Of a DNA stretch of 64,000 nt, positions 19,602 through 27,909 are shown piece after piece (position 1 is the stretch's first letter; each line of letters opens with the position of its first letter). Source of the stretch: Primorskyibacter flagellatus (GTDB taxonomy: Bacteria; Pseudomonadota; Alphaproteobacteria; Rhodobacterales; Rhodobacteraceae); NCBI RefSeq assembly GCF_014638275.1, contig NZ_BMFJ01000001.1, positions 620,001 to 684,000 on the forward strand, given 5' to 3'. The position numbers and the translations under genes are program-made. The notes beneath the pieces were generated by a model. The model was not told the origin of the DNA. It did not search any database and saw only the letters and a program-made list of their open reading frames with translations.

Positions 19602-20765
19602 ATGGAGAACCCAGGCCCAAACGCAGTTCTGCGTCGCAAGACCGTTGCGGCCAAGGAAGTCTGGCAGGCGCGCGGCATGTCGCCCGCCAAGGCGCTGCGC
19701 CTGTCGCTGGCGCGCGCGGCGGATGACCTCTGGGACCTTGCCGTCGCCGCCAGCGGCATCGCGCAGGCAGAGGAAACGCAGGACGCGCTGGTTTCCGGTC
19801 TGGCAGACGACGGGTTGATCGTCCTGCTCGACGGACCGGAAGGCGCGATCGGTGCGGCTTGGCTGGCCTACCCGGTCGTCGCCGGGCTGGTCGAATCGCA
19901 GACCGTGGGCCGCGTGTCGGCCAGCGCGCCCGACCCGCGCCGCCTGACCCGGACGGACGCCGCGATCCTCGCCCCGCTGCTGGATGCGACATTGGACCGG
20001 TTTGATGGTCTGCTGGCAGAGGCGCGGGTCGACGGCGCGATTTCCGGGTTCCGCTTCGGGTCGATGATCGAGTCTCCGCGCATGTTGTCACTGGCGCTGA
20101 AGGCCAGTGATTTCATCGTCTTCCGGTTCACGCTTGATCTTTCCGGGGTCCGTGAGGGCGACGCGATCCTGATGTTCCCGGTGGCGGAGGCGCTGCCCGA
20201 TCCGCCCGGGCCTGCGGGGCCGCGGCGGGGCAATCTGGAAACCCAGGTGCGCAGCGCCCCGGCAGAACTGCGGGCCGTCCTGCATCGCCTGGCCATGCCC
20301 CTGTCATCTGTCAGCGCCCTCCGCCCCGGCGATATGCTCCCGATCCCGCGAGAGGCGCTGACGCGGCTGTGCCTGGAGGTCGGGCAGCGGGCGGTTCCGG
20401 TCTCCGGCCGCCTTGGGCAGGTGAACGGGATGCGGGCGGTGCGGATCTGCCTGCCGGAGCAAGCGGGTGCCGGGCGGGAGGACCTGCCCGACAGCGCGCG
20501 CGCGGGGCTGTCCGACACCGTACCTATGGAACGCGGCGTGGCGCCGGAGGTCGCGCCGCCGGCCGAGATCACGCCGCCGATACCGCTGCCGATGCCAGAC
20601 ACGGATGCCGGGGAGGCGGACGGTGTCGCGACCGACACGGACGGGGAACTCGACCTGCTTGGCGATCTCTCCGCTATCGGCGATCTGCCGGGACTGGTCG
20701 AGGATGAGGAGGACGTGGACGGCTTGCCACCTCTGCCGATGGCGGGCCTGCCGGATATAGGGTGA
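19602..20765 (+). CDS. FliM/FliN-like (SpoA domain) protein downstream of the transporter-kinase
   Basis: A 387-residue protein. Residues about 10-200 resemble a CheC/FliM-middle-like region (SLARAADDLWDLAVAASG). About 205-290 looks like a SpoA/FliN C-terminal domain (RSAPAELRAVLHRLAMPLSSV, LRPGDMLPIPREAL, GRLGQVNGMRAVRI). The tail (about 300-387) is Pro/Asp/Glu-rich and probably disordered. SpoA proteins build the flagellar or type III secretion C-ring, but no flagellar or T3S gene is nearby. Start ATG 19602 has GGAGG 6 nt upstream; an in-frame GTG at 19590 is less likely. It lies 78 bp after the kinase gene. The role is unknown; a phospho-receiver docking platform is a hypothesis. Confidence 0.72.
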   Translation: MENPGPNAVLRRKTVAAKEVWQARGMSPAKALRLSLARAADDLWDLAVAASGIAQAEETQDALVSGLADDGLIVLLDGPEGAIGAAWLAYPVVAGLVESQTVGRVSASAPDPRRLTRTDAAILAPLLDATLDRFDGLLAEARVDGAISGFRFGSMIESPRMLSLALKASDFIVFRFTLDLSGVREGDAILMFPVAEALPDPPGPAGPRRGNLETQVRSAPAELRAVLHRLAMPLSSVSALRPGDMLPIPREALTRLCLEVGQRAVPVSGRLGQVNGMRAVRICLPEQAGAGREDLPDSARAGLSDTVPMERGVAPEVAPPAEITPPIPLPMPDTDAGEADGVATDTDGELDLLGDLSAIGDLPGLVEDEEDVDGLPPLPMAGLPDIG

Positions 20766-21007
20766 ATGGGCGGCGTCTGAGCCGGGGGCGCAGGACGCTG
20801 CTGGATGTGCAAAGGGCATAGAACTGGCGACGTTTCGTTGCTCGGCAGCCGGTTCTGGATGGTCGCGCCCGGGTAACGGGCAGGGACGCGGCCTCGGGAA
20901 CAGAGCGGGTTGGCCGCGCACAGGCTTTGCATTCGGGACGATCCGGCCGCGTTTTCCGGGGCGCGCCGTCAGGGGAGCAGCAGAGGGCCGACGAGGCTTG
21001 CGAGCCA
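20766..21007. other. Gene-free gap
   Basis: GC-rich stretch between the FliM-like stop and the terminator of the convergent DUF442 gene. I see no convincing ORF, RNA gene or repeat in it. Confidence 0.5.
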
Positions 21008-21033
21008 CAAAAAGGGGCGGAAAGACCGCCCCT
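21008..21033 (-). terminator. Terminator of the persulfide operon
   Basis: A perfect 8-bp stem (21013-21020 with 21026-21033) and 5-nt loop, followed on the minus strand by a TTTTTG tract. It lies about 45 bp after the DUF442 stop. Confidence 0.85.
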
Positions 21034-21076
21034 CGTGTCCAGCCGTCCGGGCCGAATGGACCTGATCGGCGAGGTC

Positions 21077-21496
21077 CTAGCGCTGCTCCAGCCGGGGGCG
21101 CAGGCCGGACAGGTCATAGCCCGCGTCGGCGGCGGTCTTCAGGATCTCGTCCGCCGGCATGCCTTCTTCGGCGCGGGCCAGGGACCAGATCACCGTGCAG
21201 CGGGTGCCGGATGCGCAATAGGCCAGCACCGGCCCCCCGGCCGCTTCGATGGCCGCGTTCTGCCGGGCGATGTTGTCCGGCGTCATGGTCTGATGCGTCA
21301 GCGGGATCGCGGTGAACCCCAGCCCGGCGGCACGGGCGGCCTGTTCCATCGCGGCGGCCTGCCATTCCGGCGGGTTCTCCTCGTCCGGGCGGTTGCAGAT
21401 GACGGCGACATAGCCGGCATCGCGGATGGCACTCATGTCTTCGGGCGCGATCTGCGGCGAGACGGCATAGGTCGGGGTGACGGGGCGTATCTGCAT
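21077..21496 (-). CDS. DUF442 / TIGR01244-type sulfurtransferase-phosphatase-like protein
   Basis: A 139-residue protein of the DUF442 family (beta-lactamase hydrolase-like protein, phosphatase fold). The cysteine loop AYCASGTRCTVIWSLARAE matches the CxxGxR active site. In Blh proteins this domain is fused to a metallo-beta-lactamase persulfide dioxygenase; here the two are separate genes of one operon. It likely acts as sulfurtransferase or rhodanese-like partner in sulfide detoxification. ATG 21496 is chosen; an in-frame TTG lies two codons upstream. Last gene of the four-gene unit, with a strong terminator after it. Confidence 0.88.
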   Translation of the reverse strand: MQIRPVTPTYAVSPQIAPEDMSAIRDAGYVAVICNRPDEENPPEWQAAAMEQAARAAGLGFTAIPLTHQTMTPDNIARQNAAIEAAGGPVLAYCASGTRCTVIWSLARAEEGMPADEILKTAADAGYDLSGLRPRLEQR

Positions 21497-21505
21497 GGCC
21501 AAGGC

Positions 21506-21937
21506 TTATTCTGCCGGAACCGCCCTGTCCAGCCGCGCCTTGAGACCGGGGGCCAGAAGCATTCCGCCGATCATGAACGCGGCAAAGACCAGTCCCGGAA
21601 GCCCGCCGAAGGTGAGCGAGGCGATGGCCGGACCGGGGCAGAGCCCGGCCAGCCCCCAGCCCATTCCGAAGAGTGTCGAGCCGATGACGAGGCGGCGGTC
21701 GATCTCGGGCCGGGCGGGGGTCGGGAAGGTACCGCCGGACAGTGGCCTGCGCCCGCGCGTCAGCTGCCAGGCGACGGCCATGGGCAGGATCGCACCGCCC
21801 ATCACGAAGGCAAGCGTCGGGTCCCACTGGCCGAAGACGTCCAGCCAGCCCTGCACCTTGGTCGTGTCGGTCATGCCCGAAAGGTAGAGCCCGGCGCCGA
21901 ACAGCGCGCCGGAGAGGAGAGAGATGACGAGCCGCAT
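21506..21937 (-). CDS. YeeE/YedE-type transporter, C-terminal half protein (DUF6691-like)
   Basis: A 143-residue membrane protein with about four helices. GAGLYLSGMTD and GLAGLCPGPAIASL match the second half of YeeE/YedE (thiosulfate/sulfur compound transporters), including the conserved Cys of LCPGP. With the preceding gene it reconstitutes a split YeeE/YedE. It overlaps that gene by 1 bp, so synthesis is coupled. Confidence 0.88.
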   Translation of the reverse strand: MRLVISLLSGALFGAGLYLSGMTDTTKVQGWLDVFGQWDPTLAFVMGGAILPMAVAWQLTRGRRPLSGGTFPTPARPEIDRRLVIGSTLFGMGWGLAGLCPGPAIASLTFGGLPGLVFAAFMIGGMLLAPGLKARLDRAVPAE

Positions 21938-22362
21938 CAGATGACTCCGAAGATGTGGCGGAACAGGACGATGGTGAGCCCGCCCGCGAGGATGTAGAAG
22001 ACCGTCGCCACGATCCCGCGCAGCGACAGCCGCGAGATTCCGCAGACCCCGTGGCCGGAGGTACAGCCGTTGGCGATCCGCGTACCCGTGCCGACCAGCA
22101 GCCCGGCGGCGGCCAGCACGGCGAGGTTGGAGGTGGCGTTGGTGTCGGGCGTGCCGGCGAAGGGGATCAGCAGAAGCGGCATCACCAGCACCCCGGCGAG
22201 GAAAACCAGCCGCTCGCGCGCCTCGGATCGGGCTGAGCCGTCGACCAGCCCGCCGATGATCCCGCTCGCCCCCATGATCTTTCCGTTGCCAAGCAGCAGG
22301 ACGGCACCGGCGGAGCCGATCAGCAGGCCTCCGATCAGGCCCATGATCCAGTCGATTTGCAT
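21937..22362 (-). CDS. YeeE/YedE-type transporter, N-terminal half protein
   Basis: A 141-residue membrane protein with about four helices. GKIMGASGIIGGL and NGCTSGHGVCGISRLS match the first half of YeeE/YedE with the conserved cysteine pair thought to relay the sulfur substrate. ATG 22362 follows a GGGAA site; the extra upstream residues are unlikely to be translated. It lies 33 bp after the dioxygenase gene on the minus strand. Confidence 0.88.
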   Translation of the reverse strand: MQIDWIMGLIGGLLIGSAGAVLLLGNGKIMGASGIIGGLVDGSARSEARERLVFLAGVLVMPLLLIPFAGTPDTNATSNLAVLAAAGLLVGTGTRIANGCTSGHGVCGISRLSLRGIVATVFYILAGGLTIVLFRHIFGVI

Positions 22363-22395
22363 GTTCGGTTCCCTTTCCGGCCGGTCACGGCCCAT

Positions 22396-23259
22396 TCAGA
22401 GCTTGTTGACCGGCACCTTGAGATAGACGTTGCCCTGTTCGTCGGCGGGCGGCATCTGGCCGGCCCGCATGTTGACCTGAAGCGAGGGGATGATGAGTTT
22501 GGGCATCGCCAGCGTCGCGTCGCGGGCGTCGCGCATCTTCACGAAATCCTCCGCCGACTTGCCGCTGCCGACATGCACGTTCAGCGCCTTCTGTTCGCCG
22601 ACCGTGGTTTCCCAGGCATAGTCGTCGCGGCCCGGCGCCTTGTAGTCGTGGCCGACGAATATCCGGGTTTCGTCGGGCAGGGCGAGGATCTTCTGGATGG
22701 AGGCGAAGAGCGTCTCGGACGAGCCGCCGGGAAAGTCGCAGCGCGCGGTGCCAAAATCCGGCATGAACAGGGTGTCGCCCACGAATGCGGCATCGCCGAT
22801 CACGTAGGTCAGGCAGGCCGGCGTGTGGCCGGGGGTGTGCAGGACGTCGACCCTCAGCTGGCCGATGTGGACCGAGTCGCCCTCGTGGAACAGCTGGTCG
22901 AACTGGGACCCGTCGCGCTGGAATTCGGTGCCTTCGTTGAAGACCTTTCCGAAGGTGTCCTGCACGATGCGGATGTTGTCCCCGATCCCGATCCTGCCGC
23001 CCAGTTCCTGCTGGATATAGGGCGCGGCGGAGAGGTGGTCGGCATGGACGTGGGTTTCCAGAAGCCACTGAACCTCATAGCCCTTTTCCCGCACGAACCC
23101 GATGATCGCATCGGCGGAGCGGGTGTCGGTGCGGCCCGAGGCATAGTCGAAATCCAGCACGGAATCGACAACGGCGCAGGCGCTGCCCTTCGGGTCGCGG
23201 ACGACGTAGGAAATGGTGTTGGTGGCTTCGTCGAAAAAGGCGGTGACTTCGGGTGACAT
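22396..23259 (-). CDS. Metallo-beta-lactamase-fold persulfide dioxygenase (Blh/ETHE1-like)
   Basis: A 287-residue MBL-fold hydrolase with ETHVHADHLSAA (HxHxDH), VLHTPGHTPACLTY, FVGDTLFMPDFGTARCDFPGG and IFVGHDYK. These are hallmarks of ETHE1/Blh-type persulfide dioxygenases, which oxidise glutathione persulfide to sulfite with a mononuclear iron. I prefer ATG 23259 (MSPEV), since GAGGAG lies 6 nt upstream of it and abuts the ATG at 23265. It is first gene of the operon with split YeeE/YedE and DUF442, the gene set of bigR/blh loci, but no ArsR-type BigR/SqrR gene is nearby. Confidence 0.92.
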   Translation of the reverse strand: MSPEVTAFFDEATNTISYVVRDPKGSACAVVDSVLDFDYASGRTDTRSADAIIGFVREKGYEVQWLLETHVHADHLSAAPYIQQELGGRIGIGDNIRIVQDTFGKVFNEGTEFQRDGSQFDQLFHEGDSVHIGQLRVDVLHTPGHTPACLTYVIGDAAFVGDTLFMPDFGTARCDFPGGSSETLFASIQKILALPDETRIFVGHDYKAPGRDDYAWETTVGEQKALNVHVGSGKSAEDFVKMRDARDATLAMPKLIIPSLQVNMRAGQMPPADEQGNVYLKVPVNKL

Positions 23260-23287
23260 GGGCATCTCCTCGTGGTTGGTTATACAT

Positions 23288-23307
23288 ATACAGCTTTTGG
23301 AATGTAT
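23288..23307 (-). promoter_or_regulatory. AT-rich inverted repeat upstream of the persulfide operon
   Basis: ATACA-N10-TGTAT lies 29 bp upstream of the preferred start in an AT-rich island (TATACATATACA). An AT-rich palindrome in this position is what BigR/SqrR-type regulators use, so this is a candidate operator or promoter core. Confidence 0.45.
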
Positions 23308-23552
23308 TTCAAGAGGGGGCATGCGGGGCAGGGGCAGGACGGGCGGAATCCGCTGATGCGTCGCATTTGAGGCAAAGGTTCGTTTGATTTTGCGACCGGT
23401 CGGGGTATGTTGGTTGAATGACGCCGGACCGGGGGAGGAACGGGCCGGCGGATTTCCTAGGCACAGCCGGGATCCTGTTGGGGACAGGAACCGGCAAGGC
23501 GATCGGGCCATGGCCCGGTCACGGCGCACGGATATCGGGAGGAGACCGACAC

Positions 23553-23768
23553 ATGACCGTTGATGAGCTTGAACAGGAAACACACGACCTGATCGACGCC
23601 ATTGCCACCCAGGCACCGGGGTCGCGTCATCTGCACCTCGGCCGGCTGCACGATATCATGGCGGCCTATTCCCGGTCGGGCCGTGCCGCCCCGGTGTCGC
23701 TGCGCCGCCTGCTGGACGAACTGACCAGCGAAATCGTCGAGGCCCGGTACGAGAACATGCCGGTCTGA
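23553..23768 (+). CDS. Small conserved-looking helical protein of unknown function
   Basis: A 71-residue soluble, probably all-helical protein (VDELEQETHDLIDAIATQ, RLHDIMAAYSRSG, LRRLLDELTSEIVEARYENMPV). I do not recognise a family. ATG 23553 has a GGGAGGAGA ribosome site about 8 nt upstream and the codon use is normal for the region, which supports a real gene. It stands alone between the persulfide operon and a convergent small membrane protein gene. Confidence 0.6.
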   Translation: MTVDELEQETHDLIDAIATQAPGSRHLHLGRLHDIMAAYSRSGRAAPVSLRRLLDELTSEIVEARYENMPV

Positions 23769-23793
23769 TCCACCGTCGCGCGGCGGCGCGGGG

Positions 23794-24009
23794 TCAGCCG
23801 AAGAAGATTCCGAGGATCACGATCATCAGTCCGATGACCGAAAGGAACAGCGCGGCGAGGTTCAGGGGGACGACCCTTGCGACCTCGGCGCGCATCTCCG
23901 CGTCCTCCAGCCCCGCGCGCTTGGCCCTGAGCACCCGCAGGATGCAATAGCCCAGCCCCAGAAGGCCGAGGACGGAGACCGCCGCGCCGATCCAGATCAG
24001 GATGTCCAT
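23794..24009 (-). CDS. Small two-helix membrane protein of unknown function
   Basis: A 71-residue protein with hydrophobic segments at about residues 4-24 (LIWIGAAVSVLGLLGLGYCIL) and 48-70 (the latter ends GIFFG), joined by a charged loop RAKRAGLEDAEMRAEVA. ATG 24009 is preceded by a GAGGG site. No family recognised. Convergent with the 71-residue gene before it and divergent from gapR. Confidence 0.6.
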   Translation of the reverse strand: MDILIWIGAAVSVLGLLGLGYCILRVLRAKRAGLEDAEMRAEVARVVPLNLAALFLSVIGLMIVILGIFFG

Positions 24010-24153
24010 CGTCTCGCCCTCATTGGTGCCGTCAGGTCCCGCCCCGCCTAAGCCATCGCCGACTTCTTGCCAAGCCCCGGCGGGGGCGCTAGTCAGGCCG
24101 CGACAGGGCCGGCCCCCGCACCGGGGCGCATGACAGAGCAGGAGCATGAGGGC

Positions 24154-24429
24154 ATGACCGATACCCCCGACGTGATCGAATCCGGAGACGCCAACTACCG
24201 CGTCACCGCCAACGAACTGCGCCAGTTCATCGAGCGGGTTGAGCGTCTGGAAGCCGAGAAGAAGGACATCGGCGAGCAGATCAAGGAAGTCATGGCCGAG
24301 GCGAAGGGGCGCGGCTACGACACCAAGGTCATGCGCAAGGTGATTTCCCTGCGCAAGCGCGACAAGGATGACATCGCCGAGGAAGAGGCGGTGCTGGAGA
24401 TGTACAAGGAAGCGCTTGGCATGAGCTGA
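24154..24429 (+). CDS. gapR: GapR (DUF2312) nucleoid-associated protein
   Basis: A 91-residue DUF2312 protein. GapR of Caulobacter binds overtwisted DNA ahead of replication forks and RNA polymerase and stimulates gyrase and topoisomerase IV. Family core seen: ANYRVTANELRQFIERVERLE (coiled coil), IKEVMAEAKGRGYDTKVMRK and LRKRDKDDIAEEEAVLEMY. I prefer ATG 24154, which gives the usual length near 90; an in-frame ATG at 24130 would add eight residues. Essential or near-essential in several alphaproteobacteria. Confidence 0.93.
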   Translation: MTDTPDVIESGDANYRVTANELRQFIERVERLEAEKKDIGEQIKEVMAEAKGRGYDTKVMRKVISLRKRDKDDIAEEEAVLEMYKEALGMS

Positions 24430-24478
24430 GGGCCGGTCCGGCCCGACGCTGTCCCGAACGCGAGGGAGCGGAGGCCGG

Positions 24479-25033
24479 ATGCCCAGCTATATCTCCGTCG
24501 CCGAGGCCGCGGGGCTGTTGCCGGGGTGTCGACGGGTCATGGTGATCGGCTGTTCGGGCGGCGGGAAGACCACGCTGTCTCTGCGGCTCTCTGAACGGTT
24601 CGCTCTGCCATATCTCTCCATCGACCGGGACATGCGCTGGCTGCCGGGATGGCAAGCGCGCGACAGGGGCGAACAACGGGCGATCCTGACCCGGCTGGTC
24701 GCGGCGGAGCGCTGGATCATGGACCGGTCGGGACCGACGGGCATTGACCTGCGGGTGCCACGGGCGGACCTGATCCTCTGGGTACGGGTGCCGCGGCGGG
24801 TGGCGCTGGTCAACCTCGCCCTACGGGTCGCGCGCAACCATGGCCGGGTGCGGGTGGCGATGGCGGAGGGTTGCCCGGAACCGCTGCCCGACCGCGCATT
24901 CCTCGGCTACATATGGCATTTCGAACGCCGGTCCGCCCCGCGCTTCGTGGCGCAGATCGACCGGCACGGGCCGCGCGTCCCGGTAGCACTGATCCGGTCG
25001 AGGGCGGAGGCGGCGCGGCTGCTGGCGGGGTGA
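24479..25033 (+). CDS. P-loop NTPase, FlaR/adenylate kinase-like
   Basis: A 184-residue P-loop protein with Walker A GCSGGGKTTLS (about residues 24-34). LSIDRDMRWLPGWQ, DLILWVRVPRR and GRVRVAMAEGCPE match the family annotated as DNA topology modulation protein FlaR, a small kinase of the adenylate/shikimate kinase superfamily with unproven substrate. It lies 49 bp after gapR on the same strand and could be co-transcribed. Whether it affects DNA topology is unknown. Confidence 0.78.
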   Translation: MPSYISVAEAAGLLPGCRRVMVIGCSGGGKTTLSLRLSERFALPYLSIDRDMRWLPGWQARDRGEQRAILTRLVAAERWIMDRSGPTGIDLRVPRADLILWVRVPRRVALVNLALRVARNHGRVRVAMAEGCPEPLPDRAFLGYIWHFERRSAPRFVAQIDRHGPRVPVALIRSRAEAARLLAG

Positions 25034-25040
25034 TCCGTGC

Positions 25041-25916
25041 TCAGCTCGTCAGCATGGTAACGCCATCGAGCGCGGCGATGGCCTCCGCGTCCTCCTCATA
25101 GGCGTCGGTGAGGTATTCAAAGACGTCGATCGGCCAGGGGGGAAGCGGCAGGTCCTCTTCCACCGCGTCCTCGATGGCGTATTTGTCAAGGAAGGCGGCC
25201 ATCGCGCGGCGCTTCTGGCTTTCGGTCATCGTCGGGTTGGCGGCGAAATAGGCGCGGAAGCGTTTCATGCCCTCGGGGTTCATGATCTCGCCTAGCAGAT
25301 CGAAGGCGCCCTTGATCTTCGCCCCTTCTTCAAGCCCGGCCATGGCGCGGACGATTTCGCCGTAGATCAGCGGTGAATCCTCGTTGCACCAGACGGTGAC
25401 CGGCATGTCCGGCGCGATCTGGCGCATCCGGCGCACCAGGTCCGACCAACGCAGGGTGCCGGGATCGGTGCCGTTCAGCACCTGATCCAGCGTGGTGCCG
25501 GAGGCCTGGGCATGCACCGCCGGAACAAAGGTGCCGGGATCGCGGATCGCCAGGAAGATGCCGATCTCGCAATCGGGGAACAGCTGGCGCATGTCGGCCA
25601 GCCGCTGTTCGGCAATCGGGTAGAATTGTCCGGCCTTCATCGCCATGCGCGGCGTGCCGAAGAAATTGTCGTTGAGCAGGATCACGTGATCCGCCTCGTC
25701 CGCCTGCAGGATGGTGTCGAGCAGGACCTCCTTCGCCTCGGCCGAAGGTTCGCCCCGGTCGAGCGCATGCAGCGCCTCGCGCAGGAGGACCTTGTAGTTG
25801 CCCGGCGGCGGGACAGAGACGCGCCGCGCCAGCAGGTCGTCGCGGTTGCGTGCCAGGGTGCGGGCCAGCCGGCCTTCGTCCGTGCAATGTGCGCCTACAT
25901 GAAGGGCGATCTTCAT
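25041..25916 (-). CDS. Uncharacterised protein of a Rhodobacteraceae-type family, sulfotransferase-like N terminus
   Basis: A 291-residue cytoplasmic protein. The N terminus MKIALHVGAHCTDEGRLART resembles the opening strand and phosphosulfate-binding loop of capsule-type sulfotransferases (LHIGxHKTGTT) but lacks the lysine and TGT core, so activity is doubtful. It has no signal peptide. The C-terminal third is acidic. ATG 25916 follows AAAGGAGGA. It is divergent from an iron permease gene 94 bp away. I cannot assign a function. Confidence 0.65.
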   Translation of the reverse strand: MKIALHVGAHCTDEGRLARTLARNRDDLLARRVSVPPPGNYKVLLREALHALDRGEPSAEAKEVLLDTILQADEADHVILLNDNFFGTPRMAMKAGQFYPIAEQRLADMRQLFPDCEIGIFLAIRDPGTFVPAVHAQASGTTLDQVLNGTDPGTLRWSDLVRRMRQIAPDMPVTVWCNEDSPLIYGEIVRAMAGLEEGAKIKGAFDLLGEIMNPEGMKRFRAYFAANPTMTESQKRRAMAAFLDKYAIEDAVEEDLPLPPWPIDVFEYLTDAYEEDAEAIAALDGVTMLTS

Positions 25917-26010
25917 GGGCCGGTCCTCCTTTGTGCCCGCCATCGGGTCGGGTTGAGGGATACAGGGGTTCGTCTGGACAGTAAAACCCGTTTCGGGCAA
26001 CAGAAGGTTC

Positions 26011-27690
26011 ATGACGACACTCTCCCTGCCTCCGGTTGGTGCGGCACGCCGCCGCGGACCCTCTGCCTGGTCGCTTGGCGCGGCGCTGATCGCGCTGATC
26101 GTGGTCGGGCCGATCGTGGCCGTGGTCTGGATCGCGCTCGCGCCCGGCGGGGACGGCGGGGCGACCTGGTCGCAGCTCTGGTCGACGACGCTGCCGCGCT
26201 ATCTGCGCACGACGCTCTTCCTGATGACGGGGGTGGGGCTGCTGACGGCGATGGTCGGCACGGGGGCGGCCTGGCTGGTGGCGCGTTACAGGTTCCCGGG
26301 CTCGGGCTGGATCGAATGGGCGCTGCTGATGCCGCTGGCGGTTCCAGCCTACGTGGGGGCCTACGCCCTGGTGGATTTCCTGGAATACGCGGGGCCGGTG
26401 CAGACCTTCCTGCGCGACCTGATGGGCTGGCGGTCGGCGCGGGATTACTGGTTCCCCGAGATACGCTCGCTTGGCGCGGCGGTGCTGGTGCTGTCGGCGG
26501 CGCTTTATCCTTATGTCTACCTGCTGACCCGCGCGGCGTTGCGCGAACAATCCGGCGGAGGGGAGGAGGTTGCGATGTCGCTTGGCGTCGGTCCCTTCGC
26601 CCGGTTCCGCCGGGTCGGCCTGCCGCTGGCGCGCCCCGCCATCGCCGCCGGGGTGGCCATCGTCATGATGGAGTCCGTGAACGATTTCGGGACGGTGGAT
26701 TATTTCGCGGTTCAGACGCTCACGACCGGGATCTTCACGACGTGGCTTGAGGGCAATTCCGCCGAGGGCGCGGCGCAGATCGCCTGCGTGGTGCTGGCGC
26801 TGGTGGTGACGCTTGTGCTGCTCGAAAAGCTGTCGCGCCGCCGGTCGCGCTTCTACACCCTCTCCAACCGTCACCGACCGGTGACGCAGCGCCGCCTGCA
26901 CGGGGGCCGCGGGCTGGTGGCGGCGGGGCTGTGCCTGATCCCGGTGCTGTTCGGCTTCGTGCTTCCGGCGGGCGTGATCCTGTCGCATGCCGTCGGCCAT
27001 GTGGAGGGCTGGATCGAACCGGCCCTGCTGCGCGCGCTCTGGCACACGCTGGCGGTTGGCGGCATCGCATCGCTCGTCACGGTATGCGCGGCGGTCTTCC
27101 TGGTCTACGGGGTCCGGCTGTCCGGCCGGCTGCTGCCGCGCCAGCTGATGCCGGTGACGACCATCGGTTATGCCGCGCCCGGCGCGGTGCTGGGCGTCGG
27201 CATCCTGATCCCGCTCGCGCGGCTTGATCACGGGCTGGCGGACGGGATCCTCGCGGTGACGGGGCGTGATATCGGGCTGGTGCTGACCGGGTCCGCTTTC
27301 GCGCTGGTGCTGGCCTACGGGGTGCGTTTCTTCGCCATCGCGCAGGGGGCGGCGGACGGGGCCTTCGGACGGGTGTCGCCGTCGCTGCCCATGGCGGCGC
27401 GCTCTCTCGGCCGCAGCCGGAGGTCGGTTCTGGCGCAGGTCTACGCGCCGCTGATGCGCGGCTCGCTCGCCTCCGCGCTGCTGCTGGTCTTCGTCGACTG
27501 CGTAAAGGAACTGCCAGCGACGCTGCTGCTGCGCCCGTTCAACTACGACACGCTGGCGACGCGGGTGCACGAACAGGCCAGCCTTGAAAAGCTGGGAACG
27601 GCGGCGCCGGGGGCGGTTCTGATCATGCTGGTCGGACTGGTCGCGGTGGCGCTGCTGGCGCGCGCCAGCCGGGCCGGCGAAAGCGCTTGA
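26011..27690 (+). CDS. Iron(III) ABC transporter permease (FbpB/SfuB type)
   Basis: A 559-residue inner-membrane protein made of two fused BPD_transp_1 permease domains of about six helices each. The coupling motif appears twice: EEVAMSLGVGPFARFRRVGLP at about 188-208 and AARSLGRSRRSVLAQVYAP at about 465-483. This is the FbpB/SfuB/AfuB pattern for ferric iron import. Its usual partners, a periplasmic iron-binding protein and an ATPase, are not in the window, so it is either orphan or works with distant partners. Confidence 0.9.
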   Translation: MTTLSLPPVGAARRRGPSAWSLGAALIALIVVGPIVAVVWIALAPGGDGGATWSQLWSTTLPRYLRTTLFLMTGVGLLTAMVGTGAAWLVARYRFPGSGWIEWALLMPLAVPAYVGAYALVDFLEYAGPVQTFLRDLMGWRSARDYWFPEIRSLGAAVLVLSAALYPYVYLLTRAALREQSGGGEEVAMSLGVGPFARFRRVGLPLARPAIAAGVAIVMMESVNDFGTVDYFAVQTLTTGIFTTWLEGNSAEGAAQIACVVLALVVTLVLLEKLSRRRSRFYTLSNRHRPVTQRRLHGGRGLVAAGLCLIPVLFGFVLPAGVILSHAVGHVEGWIEPALLRALWHTLAVGGIASLVTVCAAVFLVYGVRLSGRLLPRQLMPVTTIGYAAPGAVLGVGILIPLARLDHGLADGILAVTGRDIGLVLTGSAFALVLAYGVRFFAIAQGAADGAFGRVSPSLPMAARSLGRSRRSVLAQVYAPLMRGSLASALLLVFVDCVKELPATLLLRPFNYDTLATRVHEQASLEKLGTAAPGAVLIMLVGLVAVALLARASRAGESA

Positions 27691-27726
27691 TCCGAAGGGG
27701 GCGAACGCGTAGACACGCGCCGGCAT

Positions 27727-27802
27727 GCCCCTATAGCTCAGCTGGTAGAGCAACTGATTTGTAATCAGTGGGTCCGCGGTTCGAGTCCGTGTGGGGGCAC
27801 CA
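27727..27802 (+). tRNA. tRNA-Thr (anticodon TGT)
   Basis: A complete cloverleaf of 76 nt including encoded CCA. The acceptor stem is 27727-27733 with 27792-27798 and the D arm is TAGCTCAGCTGGTAGAGCA. The anticodon stem-loop is ACTGA-TTTGTAA-TCAGT with anticodon TGT at 27760-27762, and the T arm has GTTCGAGTC. Its 3' end is the left attachment site of an integrated element: the last 16 nt recur at 31982-31997. Confidence 0.96.
27787..27802 (+). repeat. Attachment site copy within tRNA-Thr (left)
   Basis: CCGTGTGGGGGCACCA, the T-stem/acceptor 3' end plus CCA of tRNA-Thr. Identical to 31982-31997. Confidence 0.88.
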
Positions 27803-27909
27803 TTTTATCGGCAGAAGTCTTTGATCTTGTTAACATTTTCGACTTTAAGTCCGGGCTGATCCCCCTTTTCGTACACCCTTTGCTGTCTGAGGGCTGGATA
27901 CGACTAGAC

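Noticed and set aside
25330-27753. An 807-codon minus-strand frame across the iron permease gene
   Set aside because: Low-complexity His/Arg/Gln translation antisense to a clear permease; not a gene.
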